DNA of 64,000 nt from Paenibacillus_AB hodogayensis (GTDB lineage: Bacteria > Bacillota > Bacilli > Paenibacillales > NBRC-103111): the NCBI RefSeq assembly GCF_039536325.1, contig NZ_BAAAYO010000007.1:1-64000 (forward strand), in the 5' to 3' direction. Positions 8,226 through 15,227 of the stretch are shown here, one piece after another (within the stretch, counting starts at the first letter, position 1; each line of letters opens with the position of its first letter). The translations under genes and the position numbers were made by a program. The notes beneath the pieces are model-generated. The model searched no databases. It saw only the letters and a program-made list of their open reading frames with translations, and was not told where the DNA came from.

Positions 8226-8273
8226 CGAGGCTGCCGGTATGTTTGTCAACAGGCCCATGAATCGGCAGCCTCG
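8226..8273. terminator. Hairpin between convergent genes
   Basis: An 11-bp perfect inverted repeat CGAGGCTGCCG (8226-8236) / CGGCAGCCTCG (8263-8273) with a 26-base loop lies between the broken acetyltransferase and the minus-strand methyltransferase. No T run follows on either strand, so termination is only inferred from position. The rest of 8192-8411 holds nothing I can assign. Confidence 0.4.
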
Positions 8274-8411
8274 CTGTGTAACGGGCAACATTTTAGTAGC
8301 TGGGCGAGCACATGATGATGAAGAGCAGCCGCGGAGCCGTGGACGAATTCATGCTTGAGCATCGCCTCGGGCAGCGATCGCAAGGGTGCCCGCCTGGGCC
8401 CGTGAAAATCG

Positions 8412-9224
8412 CTATATCCCGCGCCGGCGTCCGATATAAAGCAGATGGGAGGATATTCCCAGAATAGACGGGTCCCGCGCGGTTTCAAAGAGCAGCTCCT
8501 GCAGCCGGTCGGATTGTCCGCGTTCGGCCCAATATTGCTTTTGTTCGTCCGTCAGCAGCGGAGCGATGCCCGACGAGCCGATCAAATCCACGGTTTCGAA
8601 CCCGTGACTTTCCATAAAGGGGCGGATATCCTCTATATTGTAATAATAAGCGCCCGTGAACCGTCCTTTATCCGCATGATTGAAAATGCCGCTTTCCTTG
8701 AAGTGGGAAATAGCCTTTATCGTATCGAGCGGTTTCCACTGTTGGGGGAAACGCAGGGAGGTGAGCATCATCCTCGTCCGGCTTTGAAACGCCACGAACA
8801 CGAGACCGTCCCGCTTGGTCACCCGGTGCAGCTCATGAACGGCTGCCGTCCGGTCGTCCGGCTGCTGCAAATGGTATAAAGGACCGAGCATCAGGGAGGC
8901 GTCAAAGGCTTCGTCGGGTATGCCTTCCAGACACGTGGCATTCAAGACGCGAAATCCGTCGAATCGATCCGTCATGTTCTGTTCGGCGGCGCGCTGGCGG
9001 GCCAGCTCGACCAGCTTCGGTGTTAAATCCGTCAGCGTCACGTCGTACCCGTGTTCGGCCAGACGCATCGCGTATTTGCCGGGGCCTGCGCCGTTATCCA
9101 GCACTTTGCCGGAGGGGGGCAAGTATTGTTTGATGTAATGCCAGTTGATTGTAAACTCCAGAGGCTCCCGGTCCAGTCGTCCCCACTCGTCGAAGCCGGA
9201 GTAATAATCGATTACGCTCTCCAT
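8412..9224 (-). CDS. Class I SAM-dependent methyltransferase
   Basis: Predicted small-molecule methyltransferase of 270 residues. The SAM-binding motif I is VLDNGAGPGKYAMRLAEHG at about residues 41-59, followed by an acidic motif II (DVTLTDLTP) and the post-motif ASLMLGPLYHL typical of the family. I place the start at ATG 9224 (MESVIDYYSG) because GGAGGGGG lies a few bases upstream; longer in-frame starts add an unrelated tail. It stands alone on the minus strand. The methyl acceptor is unknown. Confidence 0.85.
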   Translation of the reverse strand: MESVIDYYSGFDEWGRLDREPLEFTINWHYIKQYLPPSGKVLDNGAGPGKYAMRLAEHGYDVTLTDLTPKLVELARQRAAEQNMTDRFDGFRVLNATCLEGIPDEAFDASLMLGPLYHLQQPDDRTAAVHELHRVTKRDGLVFVAFQSRTRMMLTSLRFPQQWKPLDTIKAISHFKESGIFNHADKGRFTGAYYYNIEDIRPFMESHGFETVDLIGSSGIAPLLTDEQKQYWAERGQSDRLQELLFETARDPSILGISSHLLYIGRRRGI

Positions 9225-9388
9225 CTTTATTCCCCCTCCATAAACGAGTACCAAGCTGCCTGCATCATGAGGCGGCTTTTTTGTAATCGTTAGTATAATT
9301 TCCCTTATCATTCTTTGTCAATCGTTTTTAAAGACTGCCGATAAACAGGGGCAATACCGGGCTGCGGGGCCTGTTTCCTATAGAGGCA

Positions 9389-9417
9389 TTGACAGTATGT
9401 TAGTCGCGTGGTACTGT
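9389..9417 (+). promoter_or_regulatory. Promoter of the YtrA-type ABC operon
   Basis: TTGACA (9389-9394), a 17-base spacer and TACTGT (9412-9417). The -10 box lies inside the palindromic operator that follows. Confidence 0.6.
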
Positions 9418-9436
9418 ATTAATTAATTAATACAGT
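9413..9436. promoter_or_regulatory. 24-bp palindromic operator
   Basis: A perfect 24-bp palindrome (half site ACTGTATTAATT) overlaps the -10 box and is about 30 bases before the GntR/YtrA-type repressor gene. Position and symmetry suggest autoregulation by that repressor. Confidence 0.75.
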
Positions 9437-9463
9437 GATACTGATCGAGGAATGGAGGAGACA

Positions 9464-9832
9464 ATGGAATTCAATCAGAAGGAACCGATCTATGCGCAAA
9501 TTATTGACGATATCAAGCTCAAGTTTATGAACGGCACCTACAAGCCCGGGCAGGAAATTCCGTCCCGGCGGGAGCTGGCCAAGAACCTGGGAGTTAATCC
9601 GAATACGATCCAGAGAGCTTACCGCGAAATGGAGGATATGAATTTGATCGTGACGGCCAGAGGACAAGGAAGCTTTATGACAGGGGATATCGCTGTGCTG
9701 GATCAGCTTCGGGAAGAGGCGCTGAACGCGACTTTACGAGAGAGCGTCGATATGATGCGGTCCTTCGGGAAATCGAACGAGGAAATACTGCTGCTGGTGA
9801 AAACTTATTTGGAGAAGGGGAGCGGGCAATGA
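9464..9832 (+). CDS. GntR-family repressor, YtrA subfamily
   Basis: DNA-binding repressor of 122 residues. The winged helix covers about 8-72 (KEPIYAQIIDDIKLKFMNGT, LAKNLGVNPNTIQRAYREME, RGQGSFM). The short C-terminal dimerisation helix pair is the hallmark of the YtrA subgroup, which lacks a ligand-binding domain. These proteins usually repress their own ABC-transporter operon, as the genes here imply. ATG 9464 is preferred because GGAGGAG precedes it by a few bases; ATG 9452 overlaps that site. The gene overlaps the ATPase by ATGA. Confidence 0.9.
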   Translation: MEFNQKEPIYAQIIDDIKLKFMNGTYKPGQEIPSRRELAKNLGVNPNTIQRAYREMEDMNLIVTARGQGSFMTGDIAVLDQLREEALNATLRESVDMMRSFGKSNEEILLLVKTYLEKGSGQ

Positions 9833-10530
9833 TCATCATGGATCGGGCGGTCAAAACGTTCGACAAACAGAAGGCGCTGGACGATCTGTCCTTTGCGGTC
9901 AAGGAAGGATGCATTGTCGGGATATTCGGGACGAATGGAGCGGGGAAATCGACTGCATTGAAGGCTATTGCCGGTCTGCTGCGCCTCGATCGCGGCGACA
10001 TAACGATTGACGGAAAACGCCCTGGGCTGGCGACAAGAGGGCTGGTGACGTATTTGCCCGATACGGACGTATGGTACCCGTGGATGAAGCTATCCGATGC
10101 GATGCGTTATATGAAAGATATTTACTGGGATTGGGATGAGGGGAAGGCAGCGAGTCTGCTCGATTTTTTCGGCTTGCAGAAGCAAGCGGTTATGCAGGAT
10201 GCCTCCAAAGGAACACGGGCGAAGATGAAGCTGCTGCTGGCGCTCAGCCGTCAAGCTAAATATTTGCTGCTGGACGAACCTTTTGCCGGAATCGATCCGT
10301 TCGCCCGGGAGCAGATCGCGCAGGCGATCGTGGAAGATTTTATGGACGAAGGGCAAACGATTCTCGTTACGACCCATGAAGTTCTCGAGGTGGAAACGAT
10401 GCTGGACGATATTATGTTCATTCATGAAGGAAAGCTTCTGCTGCAAGGTCACGTAGAAACGCTGAAGCAGGAAAGACACATGTCCTTGATGGACCTATTG
10501 AAGGAGGCGCATGAAGGTGCACGCATTTAG
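9829..10530 (+). CDS. ABC transporter ATP-binding protein
   Basis: ATPase of an export-type ABC system, 233 residues. Walker A is FGTNGAGKSTALK (about 33-45) and Walker B LLLDEPFAGIDPF. The signature segment reads ASKGTRAKMKLLLALS, so the canonical LSGGQ is degenerate, as is common in the YtrB/YhcH group. The switch region reads VTTHE. It sits between the YtrA-type repressor and a membrane protein, overlapping both. Such systems often respond to cell-envelope-active compounds; here that is inference from family and context. Confidence 0.9.
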   Translation: MIIMDRAVKTFDKQKALDDLSFAVKEGCIVGIFGTNGAGKSTALKAIAGLLRLDRGDITIDGKRPGLATRGLVTYLPDTDVWYPWMKLSDAMRYMKDIYWDWDEGKAASLLDFFGLQKQAVMQDASKGTRAKMKLLLALSRQAKYLLLDEPFAGIDPFAREQIAQAIVEDFMDEGQTILVTTHEVLEVETMLDDIMFIHEGKLLLQGHVETLKQERHMSLMDLLKEAHEGARI

Positions 10531-11185
10531 CCGCTTGCTGAAAACCGAACTACGGAACCGCCGAAACGAATGGCTTATTATCGTCGCCGCGCTTGTGGTG
10601 CTTAACGTCCTCCTTTCACTGCTGCAGCTGTTCATGGACCGCGATCAACTGGCGTTCGTCATGACCTTGAACATCGTTGTTTATTGCGTGATGCTGCTTG
10701 CTCCGCTCGTCCATGGTTTCTCGATCTGGAGGGAGGAATGGAAGCAACGCTCGATCGTGTTGATTCTGATGATTCCGGTACCTCGCGCACATCTGGTGAC
10801 GGCCAAATGCATGGCTATTTTGCTGGAGGCGCTTCTCATAACAGGAGTGACGGCGGTTGGCTTGAGCGTTCAGTACGTTCTCAGCGACGGGATGCTGTTT
10901 CGCGCGGAGCCGTTAATCACGCTCACTTGGGGGAAGCTGTGGTTGGCAGCCCATTTGATGATCGCTGCGACTTGCCTCGTCTTATTGTGCTTCTTCAGCA
11001 TGCTGCTAGGCAAGTGCTCCCGCAAGCTGTCTATCGGCATCGCCTTTCTCGTCTTCGTCGCGGGTCTGCTCGTTACGGTCGTCGCTGCGGCTAATTTGCC
11101 CCCACTGCTTGTGTTCGTTTTTGTTGGCGCAGCCTGCTTTGGCGGCAGCGTTTACTTGCTGGAGAAGAAGGTTGCGATAGGATGA
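10511..11185 (+). CDS. ABC-2-type membrane subunit
   Basis: Polytopic membrane protein of 224 residues with about six hydrophobic helices (about 20-42, 50-72, 100-125, 140-165, 170-193, 196-215), and RNRRNEW before the first helix. It overlaps the ATPase gene by 20 bases and the next gene by ATGA, so the four genes 9464-11742 form one operon. It is the likely membrane partner of the preceding ATPase. No substrate-specific motif is recognised. Confidence 0.8.
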   Translation: MKVHAFSRLLKTELRNRRNEWLIIVAALVVLNVLLSLLQLFMDRDQLAFVMTLNIVVYCVMLLAPLVHGFSIWREEWKQRSIVLILMIPVPRAHLVTAKCMAILLEALLITGVTAVGLSVQYVLSDGMLFRAEPLITLTWGKLWLAAHLMIAATCLVLLCFFSMLLGKCSRKLSIGIAFLVFVAGLLVTVVAAANLPPLLVFVFVGAACFGGSVYLLEKKVAIG

Positions 11186-11742
11186 AGAAAGCCTCGTTTA
11201 TTGGCGAATTTATGGCGAATGCAGGGCAGGTCGGCAGTGTCCTGCCTAGCTCTCGCTTTCTGACGGGAAAGATGCTTCCGCCCGCGATCCCGTGGCATAA
11301 ACTGAAGCGGATCGCCGAACTGGGGCCCGGAACAGGCGTGTTTACCCGGCAAATCGAGCAGCGTCGCAGCAGCTCCAGCGAATTGGTGCTATTCGAGAAA
11401 AACGAGTCGTTTCGGCTCGGGCTGAATCGGCAGTATCCGCATCTGAGCATTGTGGACGATGCCCTACGTCTGGAGGAAAACGTCCGGGAGAGGGGATGTC
11501 CGTTTGATTTGATCGTGTCGGGCTTGCCTTTTGCCAATTTCTCAAGGGATTTGCGGGAGAAGCTGTTCGACGCGATTCACGCCAGTTTGGCCGATAAGGG
11601 GACGTTTGTTGCCTTTCAATATACGCCGCTGCTTAAAGGGAGCTTCCAATCGCGCTTTCCGTCCATGGATACGGGGTATACGTGGTTGAACGTTCCTCCG
11701 GCGTGGGTATTCAAATGTCAAAAACGAGGCGCGGATGGTTAG
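11182..11742 (+). CDS. Phospholipid N-methyltransferase-like protein (rRNA adenine dimethylase fold)
   Basis: SAM-dependent methyltransferase of 186 residues. The N-terminus (FIGEFMANAGQVGSVLPSS) and motif I (IAELGPGTGVFTRQI, about 43-57) match the PmtA/KsgA-related group annotated as phospholipid methyltransferase. LIVSGLPFANFS corresponds to the NPPY/LPF catalytic segment. The ATG overlaps the permease stop (ATGA). Its place as the last gene of a YtrA-controlled ABC operon suggests a lipid- or envelope-directed role. A substrate other than phosphatidylethanolamine is possible. Confidence 0.8.
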   Translation: MKKASFIGEFMANAGQVGSVLPSSRFLTGKMLPPAIPWHKLKRIAELGPGTGVFTRQIEQRRSSSSELVLFEKNESFRLGLNRQYPHLSIVDDALRLEENVRERGCPFDLIVSGLPFANFSRDLREKLFDAIHASLADKGTFVAFQYTPLLKGSFQSRFPSMDTGYTWLNVPPAWVFKCQKRGADG

Positions 11743-11858
11743 CTGGGTGGCAACCCGAATTCGCAGCTTCGAGCACCCGGCGTACCGAAATGAGCCAAGC
11801 TTCAGCCGGTGTCCGCGTTCGATTTGAAAAAAAATACGGCTTTGGTTCGCCCGGGGGA

Positions 11859-11887
11859 TTGCTCTCGGTCGGGCTGTCTGTTATGGT
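11859..11887 (+). promoter_or_regulatory. Candidate tatA promoter
   Basis: TTGCTC (11859-11864), a 17-base spacer and TATGGT (11882-11887), about 45 bases before the tatA start. Each box is imperfect. Confidence 0.4.
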
Positions 11888-11933
11888 TAAAGCAGGGCTG
11901 GGCTTTTGCTTTGAGTATAAGGAGGGAATTCGC

Positions 11934-12143
11934 ATGCCTTTCAACATCGGTTGGACAGGGCTCGTCTTGATCGTATTGATCGCTTTGCTGCTGTTCGGTC
12001 CGTCCAAGCTCCCGCAACTGGGACGCGCGATCGGCGATACGATGCGGGAATTCCGCAAGGGAAGCCGGCAAATGATCGCCGAGGCAGAGGAAACGAATAC
12101 TGCCGAAAGCAGAAAAGAAAACGAACGCAAATCGGTCAACTGA
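11934..12143 (+). CDS. tatA: Twin-arginine translocase pore subunit TatA
   Basis: Small membrane protein of 69 residues that forms the Tat export channel with TatC, which is not in this window. One N-terminal helix (about 7-20) is followed by the FGPSKLPQLGRAIGDTMREF hinge and amphipathic helix, the family hallmark, and a charged C-terminal tail. ATG 11934 is preceded by AAGGAGGGAATT; a longer in-frame ORF from 11682 is only read-through of non-coding sequence. It may serve the Tat-type precursor encoded at 25836. Followed by a clear terminator. Confidence 0.93.
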   Translation: MPFNIGWTGLVLIVLIALLLFGPSKLPQLGRAIGDTMREFRKGSRQMIAEAEETNTAESRKENERKSVN

Positions 12144-12183
12144 TGCCGTCCACACTTTAGGGACGCTCGACCGTAATGGATAG

Positions 12184-12210
12184 CCGAACCCGGCAATCGG
12201 GTTCGGTTTT
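12184..12210 (+). terminator. Rho-independent terminator after tatA
   Basis: Perfect 9-bp stem CCGAACCCG / CGGGTTCGG (12184-12192, 12198-12206, loop GCAAT) followed by TTTT and, after CTA, seven more T. It may also act on the convergent minus-strand gene ending at 12211. Confidence 0.85.
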
Positions 12211-12609
12211 CTATTTTTTTGTAAGCGCTATCCCCTTATCGTTCCGTCCGGTTTTGCGAAGCCGTCGGCGCGTTTGGGTTTGCGACCGCTGACGGCCACG
12301 CGTTTGTTTGCGCGCATGCTTGCTGCTCGTCCTGTTACGAGCGTCCGACACCGTGCGTCCCTGAGGGTTCGGCCGGATACGCGGGCGGACCCGGCAAATT
12401 GACGGACCGATCGCGATCATGTCGAAGACGTCACGGTTGCGGAACAACGTCCGGTTACCGCTCGCCGTTCCTCCCTGCTGCGAGAAGCCGGTCTGCTGCT
12501 TGCTGAAAGAGCCCCACAACGAGGCTATATTGTTGCCGATGAAGACGCCGCAATTCTCGCCCATCTCGTTGACGCGAATGCGGTTGAATACGATAGAGCT
12601 GTAGGACAA
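12211..12609 (-). CDS. GerPA/GerPF-like spore protein with Arg-rich tail
   Basis: Protein of 132 residues. The first about 70 resemble the GerPA/GerPF spore-germination family and the neighbours at 13543 and 13817 (RIRVNEMGENCGVFIGNN, then SFSKQQTGF and a terminal DVFDM). The remaining 60 residues are a basic, low-complexity tail rich in Arg, Lys, Thr and Gln (for example KHARKQTRGRQRSQTQTRRR), not found in classical GerP proteins. TTG 12609 is used because AAAGGAG stands about nine bases before it. It lies 29 bases after the GerPC-like gene, so the two form an operon. A role in the spore coat is inferred. The tail could bind nucleic acid or acidic coat polymers. Confidence 0.7.
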   Translation of the reverse strand: MSYSSIVFNRIRVNEMGENCGVFIGNNIASLWGSFSKQQTGFSQQGGTASGNRTLFRNRDVFDMIAIGPSICRVRPRIRPNPQGRTVSDARNRTSSKHARKQTRGRQRSQTQTRRRLRKTGRNDKGIALTKK

Positions 12610-12638
12610 AGCGGCCGCTCCTTTCCGACGTTTCGTTC

Positions 12639-13331
12639 CTACAGCTTACGCGGCGGAGGGCTGTTGCGGTTGGGCGCAGACGTGCGAACCGAAGCGGAGG
12701 CCGGGGACGTCCGGTAGGAGTAGCCGGACGGGGTACGCTCCAGCGGGGCAGTGCCTCGTCCTGGAGAAGCGTCGGGCTCCCCGGAAGGGACCGGTTTGCC
12801 GGCAGAAGCGGCCGGACCGGATGCGCTGCTGGCTTTATCTGCCGCTTTACTGACGCTGCCGGCTTTGTCTGGCGCTTTGCCGACGCTGCCGGCTTTGTCT
12901 GCCGCTTTACTGACGCTGCTGGCTTTATCTGCCGCTTTACTGACACTGCCGGTTTTGTCTGGCGCTCTGCCGACACTGCCGGCTTTATCTGCAGTCTTGT
13001 CGGACCCGCCGTTTTTGTCTCCCGCCTTGCCTGCGCCGTTCCCGCTGCGAAACAGCGTTTGCGGGTCGAACTGCACGTCGAAATTGTTCCCCAAGTTCAA
13101 TGACCCGCTCAGCTCCTCGATATCTAAAGCGTCGAGCCGAAACGTGACCTGCTCTACAACGGGCTGATTAATATGGAGCTGCCGCACGACGATGTTTTGC
13201 TTGCGCGTCTCCTTGGCAAGCAGCAGCAGCGTCCGCTCCAGCTGTTCGATTTTTTGCTCCAGCCGGCTCCACTCCGCTCGGTCGCTGGAGACGGATGCCG
13301 TTTTGCCGCGCCGCGACAACCAGTTCCACAT
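12639..13331 (-). CDS. GerPC-like spore protein with decapeptide repeats
   Basis: Protein of 230 residues, not a standard family member. Residues about 15-45 form a coiled coil (RLEQKIEQLERTLLLLAKET). Residues about 48-85 (QVTFRLDALDIEELSGSLNL) resemble the conserved core of GerPC, which acts with other Ger proteins in making the coat permeable to germinants. From about 105 to 165 there are six copies of a ten-residue repeat (DKAGSVSKAA and variants), then a Ser/Pro/Arg-rich tail. I place the start at ATG 13331 (MWNWLSRRGK) behind CGGGGAA; an in-frame ATG at 13403 has no ribosome site. The next gene is the Arg-tailed GerPF-like protein. Confidence 0.65.
   Translation of the reverse strand: MWNWLSRRGKTASVSSDRAEWSRLEQKIEQLERTLLLLAKETRKQNIVVRQLHINQPVVEQVTFRLDALDIEELSGSLNLGNNFDVQFDPQTLFRSGNGAGKAGDKNGGSDKTADKAGSVGRAPDKTGSVSKAADKASSVSKAADKAGSVGKAPDKAGSVSKAADKASSASGPAASAGKPVPSGEPDASPGRGTAPLERTPSGYSYRTSPASASVRTSAPNRNSPPPRKL
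12841..13020. repeat. Six tandem 30-bp units coding a decapeptide repeat
   Basis: Six in-register 30-bp units (12841-12870, 12871-12900, 12901-12930, 12931-12960, 12961-12990, 12991-13020) lie inside the GerPC-like gene, the last being the most diverged. Part of a further unit occurs at 12827-12840. On the coding strand each unit encodes DKAGSVSKAA or DKAGSVGKAP-like peptides. Units alternate between the 'SKAA' and 'GKAP' forms, as expected if a 60-bp pair was duplicated. Confidence 0.9.
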
Positions 13332-13431
13332 AACGATTCCCCGCTTGTCCCGTCGAAGTTGGTCCGGCAGAAGCCGCCCGTGCAGGGCAGCCGGCCGGTT
13401 CACCGCTTAATTCAGACAATCTGTCTCGTAC

Positions 13432-13439
13432 ATTATATG
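13432..13439 (-). promoter_or_regulatory. Possible SigE-type -10 box for the GerPC-like operon
   Basis: On the minus strand CATATAAT matches the mother-cell SigE -10 consensus (CATACANT) at all but one position. GCATGCT lies 14 bases upstream and gives a partial -35 match. It is about 100 bases before the GerPC-like start. Supported by gene content more than by sequence alone. Confidence 0.35.
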
Positions 13440-13542
13440 GGAGAACCGGGAAAAGCATGCGCATCTTGTGCCGGTTTCCGCATAGGACAATGCGTTGCGG
13501 GCATATGTATGAGTTACGACTACGATCAACGGAGGGAACGGA

Positions 13543-13800
13543 ATGCCGGGAACTATTATTTTCAACGGAATTTACGTGAACGCTCAAGAGACGAACGCCG
13601 CCGTGTTCGTCGGAGAGACGGCTGCGCCGGGCTGGGATTCGCACAACAAAAACCAGTATTCGATCGGATCGATAACGAACGGTTTTGGCGGCGGCAGCAC
13701 GTTTGCCGCCAATTTGAATTTGCTGTCGGACAACGATTTCCTGGATACGCTCATCTTCGACGGCTTCGACAGGGACGGAGGTCCGAGCATTCAATCGTAG
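13543..13800 (+). CDS. GerPA/GerPF-like small spore protein
   Basis: Protein of 85 residues with no signal peptide or membrane helix. It carries the motif common to five small proteins of this cluster: a hydrophobic start (MPGTIIFNGIYVNAQETN), then AAVFVGET, an aromatic residue, Ser-His-Asn-Lys, a Gly-rich turn and a DNDFLDT end. The pattern of alternating hydrophobic residues suggests a beta-rich fold, as expected of the GerPA/GerPF family. GGAGGGAACGGA precedes ATG 13543. First gene of a plus-strand operon with 13817 and the Hsp20-like gene. Spore-coat location is inferred from the family. Confidence 0.75.
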   Translation: MPGTIIFNGIYVNAQETNAAVFVGETAAPGWDSHNKNQYSIGSITNGFGGGSTFAANLNLLSDNDFLDTLIFDGFDRDGGPSIQS

Positions 13801-13816
13801 GAAGGAGGCGCTGGCT

Positions 13817-14080
13817 GTGCCGGGTACGAGTTTTCTCGTTCAGTTCGACCGGATTGTCGTCAATGCGATGGAGACGAATTCGGGCATCTTTGTGGGCACG
13901 AATCTGCAATACGGCTGGAGCTCGCACAGCAAGACGAACGCCAGCTTCTCGGGCATTTCGGGCGAGGGCCATCAAGTTACGCGCAATGTGAACGTCATTT
14001 ACGATAACGATCTGATCGATACGCCGATCGACGACCGCGATGTTTTCCTGAGCAAGCAGACGGTCCCGCAGGCGTCATGA
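13817..14080 (+). CDS. GerPA/GerPF-like small spore protein
   Basis: Protein of 87 residues and a paralogue of the preceding gene: FDRIVVNAMETNSGIFVGTN, then GWSSHSKTNASFSGISGEG and a DNDLIDTP end. It starts at GTG 13817 with GGAGG upstream, 16 bases after the previous stop. Its own stop overlaps the next ATG, so the Hsp20-like gene is coupled to it. The two copies share the motif but differ at most other positions, so the duplication is old. Function inferred from the GerP family, whose mutants have coats poorly permeable to germinants. Confidence 0.75.
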   Translation: MPGTSFLVQFDRIVVNAMETNSGIFVGTNLQYGWSSHSKTNASFSGISGEGHQVTRNVNVIYDNDLIDTPIDDRDVFLSKQTVPQAS

Positions 14081-14142
14081 ATGTGACCGCGAACAGGAAG
14101 AGCAGAAGCCGGCGAAATCGTTGGCTGAAGGGAGGCGATCGG

Positions 14143-14655
14143 TTGGCCAGATCGGATGAAGAAAAAACAGGTCCGGGCGGGGGGCCGTTCGACTGGGATG
14201 GCTTTCAGAACAGCTTTTTCGGCGGAAACGGCTGGAAGGAGGCGCTCCATGGCAATCCCGGCGGCCCGATCCCTTGGGTGGACCGATATGTAAAGGGGAT
14301 ACTGGCGGATGCGGTCCCCGGACCGTCCGATAACGGCCGGACCGCGCAGCCGACGGCGGAGTCCAGGCAATCGTCGCTCGCCTGCAACGTATTCGAGACC
14401 CACCGGGCGCTCATCGTGCGCATCCGCTTGTCCGCCGACATGGAGCCGAGGCAGTTGCGGTTGGCGGCGATGCCCCATGAGCTGCGGCTGGCAGGACTTC
14501 CCGGCGGCGAGGAGAAGACGGTAAGGCTGGCCGTTCCGGTTCGTGTAGACGGAGCCAAGGCGGTATACAAACAGAACGTCATCGAGGTGACCCTGCCGCG
14601 CGAGGAAGCTGTAGTCGCCAAAGAAATTCCGATTCGTTTTATGGAGGGGGGCTGA
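14143..14655 (+). CDS. Hsp20/alpha-crystallin-like protein
   Basis: Protein of 170 residues. The C-terminal about 85 residues align by pattern with an alpha-crystallin domain (LACNVFETHRALIVRIRLSA, RLAAMPHELRLAGLPGG, QNVIEVTLPRE). The N-terminal 70 are Gly/Pro/Trp-rich (GPFDWDGFQNSFFGGNGW). TTG 14143 has a strong AAGGGAGGCG site; the in-frame ATG 14077 overlaps the previous stop and is an alternative start. A clear C-terminal I-x-I anchor is absent. It sits in an operon behind two GerPF-like genes, mirroring the arrangement at 15228-16250, which argues for a spore-coat chaperone role rather than general heat shock. Confidence 0.65.
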   Translation: MARSDEEKTGPGGGPFDWDGFQNSFFGGNGWKEALHGNPGGPIPWVDRYVKGILADAVPGPSDNGRTAQPTAESRQSSLACNVFETHRALIVRIRLSADMEPRQLRLAAMPHELRLAGLPGGEEKTVRLAVPVRVDGAKAVYKQNVIEVTLPREEAVVAKEIPIRFMEGG

Positions 14656-14690
14656 TCCGGCGTTCCGGCGAAAACAAGCAAACTTTCATC

Positions 14691-14722
14691 AGAGGCCGCA
14701 CGGATGCATCCGTACGGTCTCT
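14691..14722. terminator. Long hairpin after the Hsp20-like gene
   Basis: AGAGGCCGCACGGAT (14691-14705) pairs with ATCCGTACGGTCTCT (14708-14722) with one mismatch and one G-T pair. It is only about 35 bases after the operon end. The following bases are not T-rich, so termination would be atypical. Confidence 0.45.
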
Positions 14723-14823
14723 TGCCGCGAGTATGCGGGAAATGGGCCTATACCGGCTGCGCCTCTGTCGCATACAATATGGCAAAACCGCAATTGCGGG
14801 TATAGGCTGCGGAGGCGGTCGGC

Positions 14824-15042
14824 ATGGCAGACCAGAAGGAGAAAGACCCTTGCGTTCGCTGCGGACATCAGCCGGAGAAAAGCGACAGGCATTGCGTCCG
14901 CTGCGGTGCGCCGCTCGTGAACCGTTGTTCGAAAAAAAAGAGCCCTCTGCATAAGGGCTGCTCCAAAGTAAACCGGCAGGACGCTGCGTATTGCGCGGAT
15001 TGCGGCGCGCCGACCGTGTTCCGGGAATCGGGGCTGCTGTAG
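14824..15042 (+). CDS. Small double zinc-ribbon protein
   Basis: Protein of 72 residues with two zinc-ribbon half-motifs in tandem at the N-terminus (CVRCGHQPEKSDRHCVRCG), a further Cys pair (NRC, KGC) and a C-terminal CADCGAP. In all there are eight cysteines, enough for two zinc sites. The rest is Lys/Arg-rich. GGAGG lies nine bases before ATG 14824. It stands between the two GerPF/Hsp20 modules on the plus strand. The double zinc-ribbon family has no single function; binding to a protein or nucleic acid partner is inferred only from the fold. Confidence 0.7.
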   Translation: MADQKEKDPCVRCGHQPEKSDRHCVRCGAPLVNRCSKKKSPLHKGCSKVNRQDAAYCADCGAPTVFRESGLL

Positions 15043-15182
15043 TACGCCGCCGGTTTTTAGCGGAACCGGGGCATGGGAATAAACGCTGCGACAGGCCTGA
15101 GCCAGCTGTGCCCGGCATATCTCGCGCTTGATGCTGTACCCGATGGAACAAGGCAGCGCGCTCCCACATACGCTCGTCTACG

Positions 15183-15210
15183 CGAAAACGGATAGCCGGC
15201 GAATTCCGGC
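15183..15210 (-). terminator. Possible terminator of the 16250-15228 operon
   Basis: On the minus strand GCCGG-AATTCG-CCGGC is followed by TATCCGTTTTC, about 18 bases past the stop at 15228. The stem is short (5 bp) and the T run brief. The remainder of 15043-15227 shows nothing assignable. Confidence 0.35.
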
Positions 15211-15227
15211 CCATGTCCGCATTCGCG

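Noticed and set aside
8246..8411. A minus-strand frame continuing past the methyltransferase gene end (HEFVHGSAAALHHHV)
   Set aside because: It overlaps the 3' end of the methyltransferase in another frame, has no ribosome site and no recognisable family; I treat it as chance.
11682..11933. N-terminal extension of TatA starting at 11682
   Set aside because: The strong AAGGAGGGAATT site directly precedes ATG 11934, and the extension overlaps the previous gene and has no TatA-like sequence.
12841..13020. Tandem repeat as a possible CRISPR array
   Set aside because: Units are contiguous 30-bp copies without unique spacers and stay in the reading frame of a protein; no cas genes are present.
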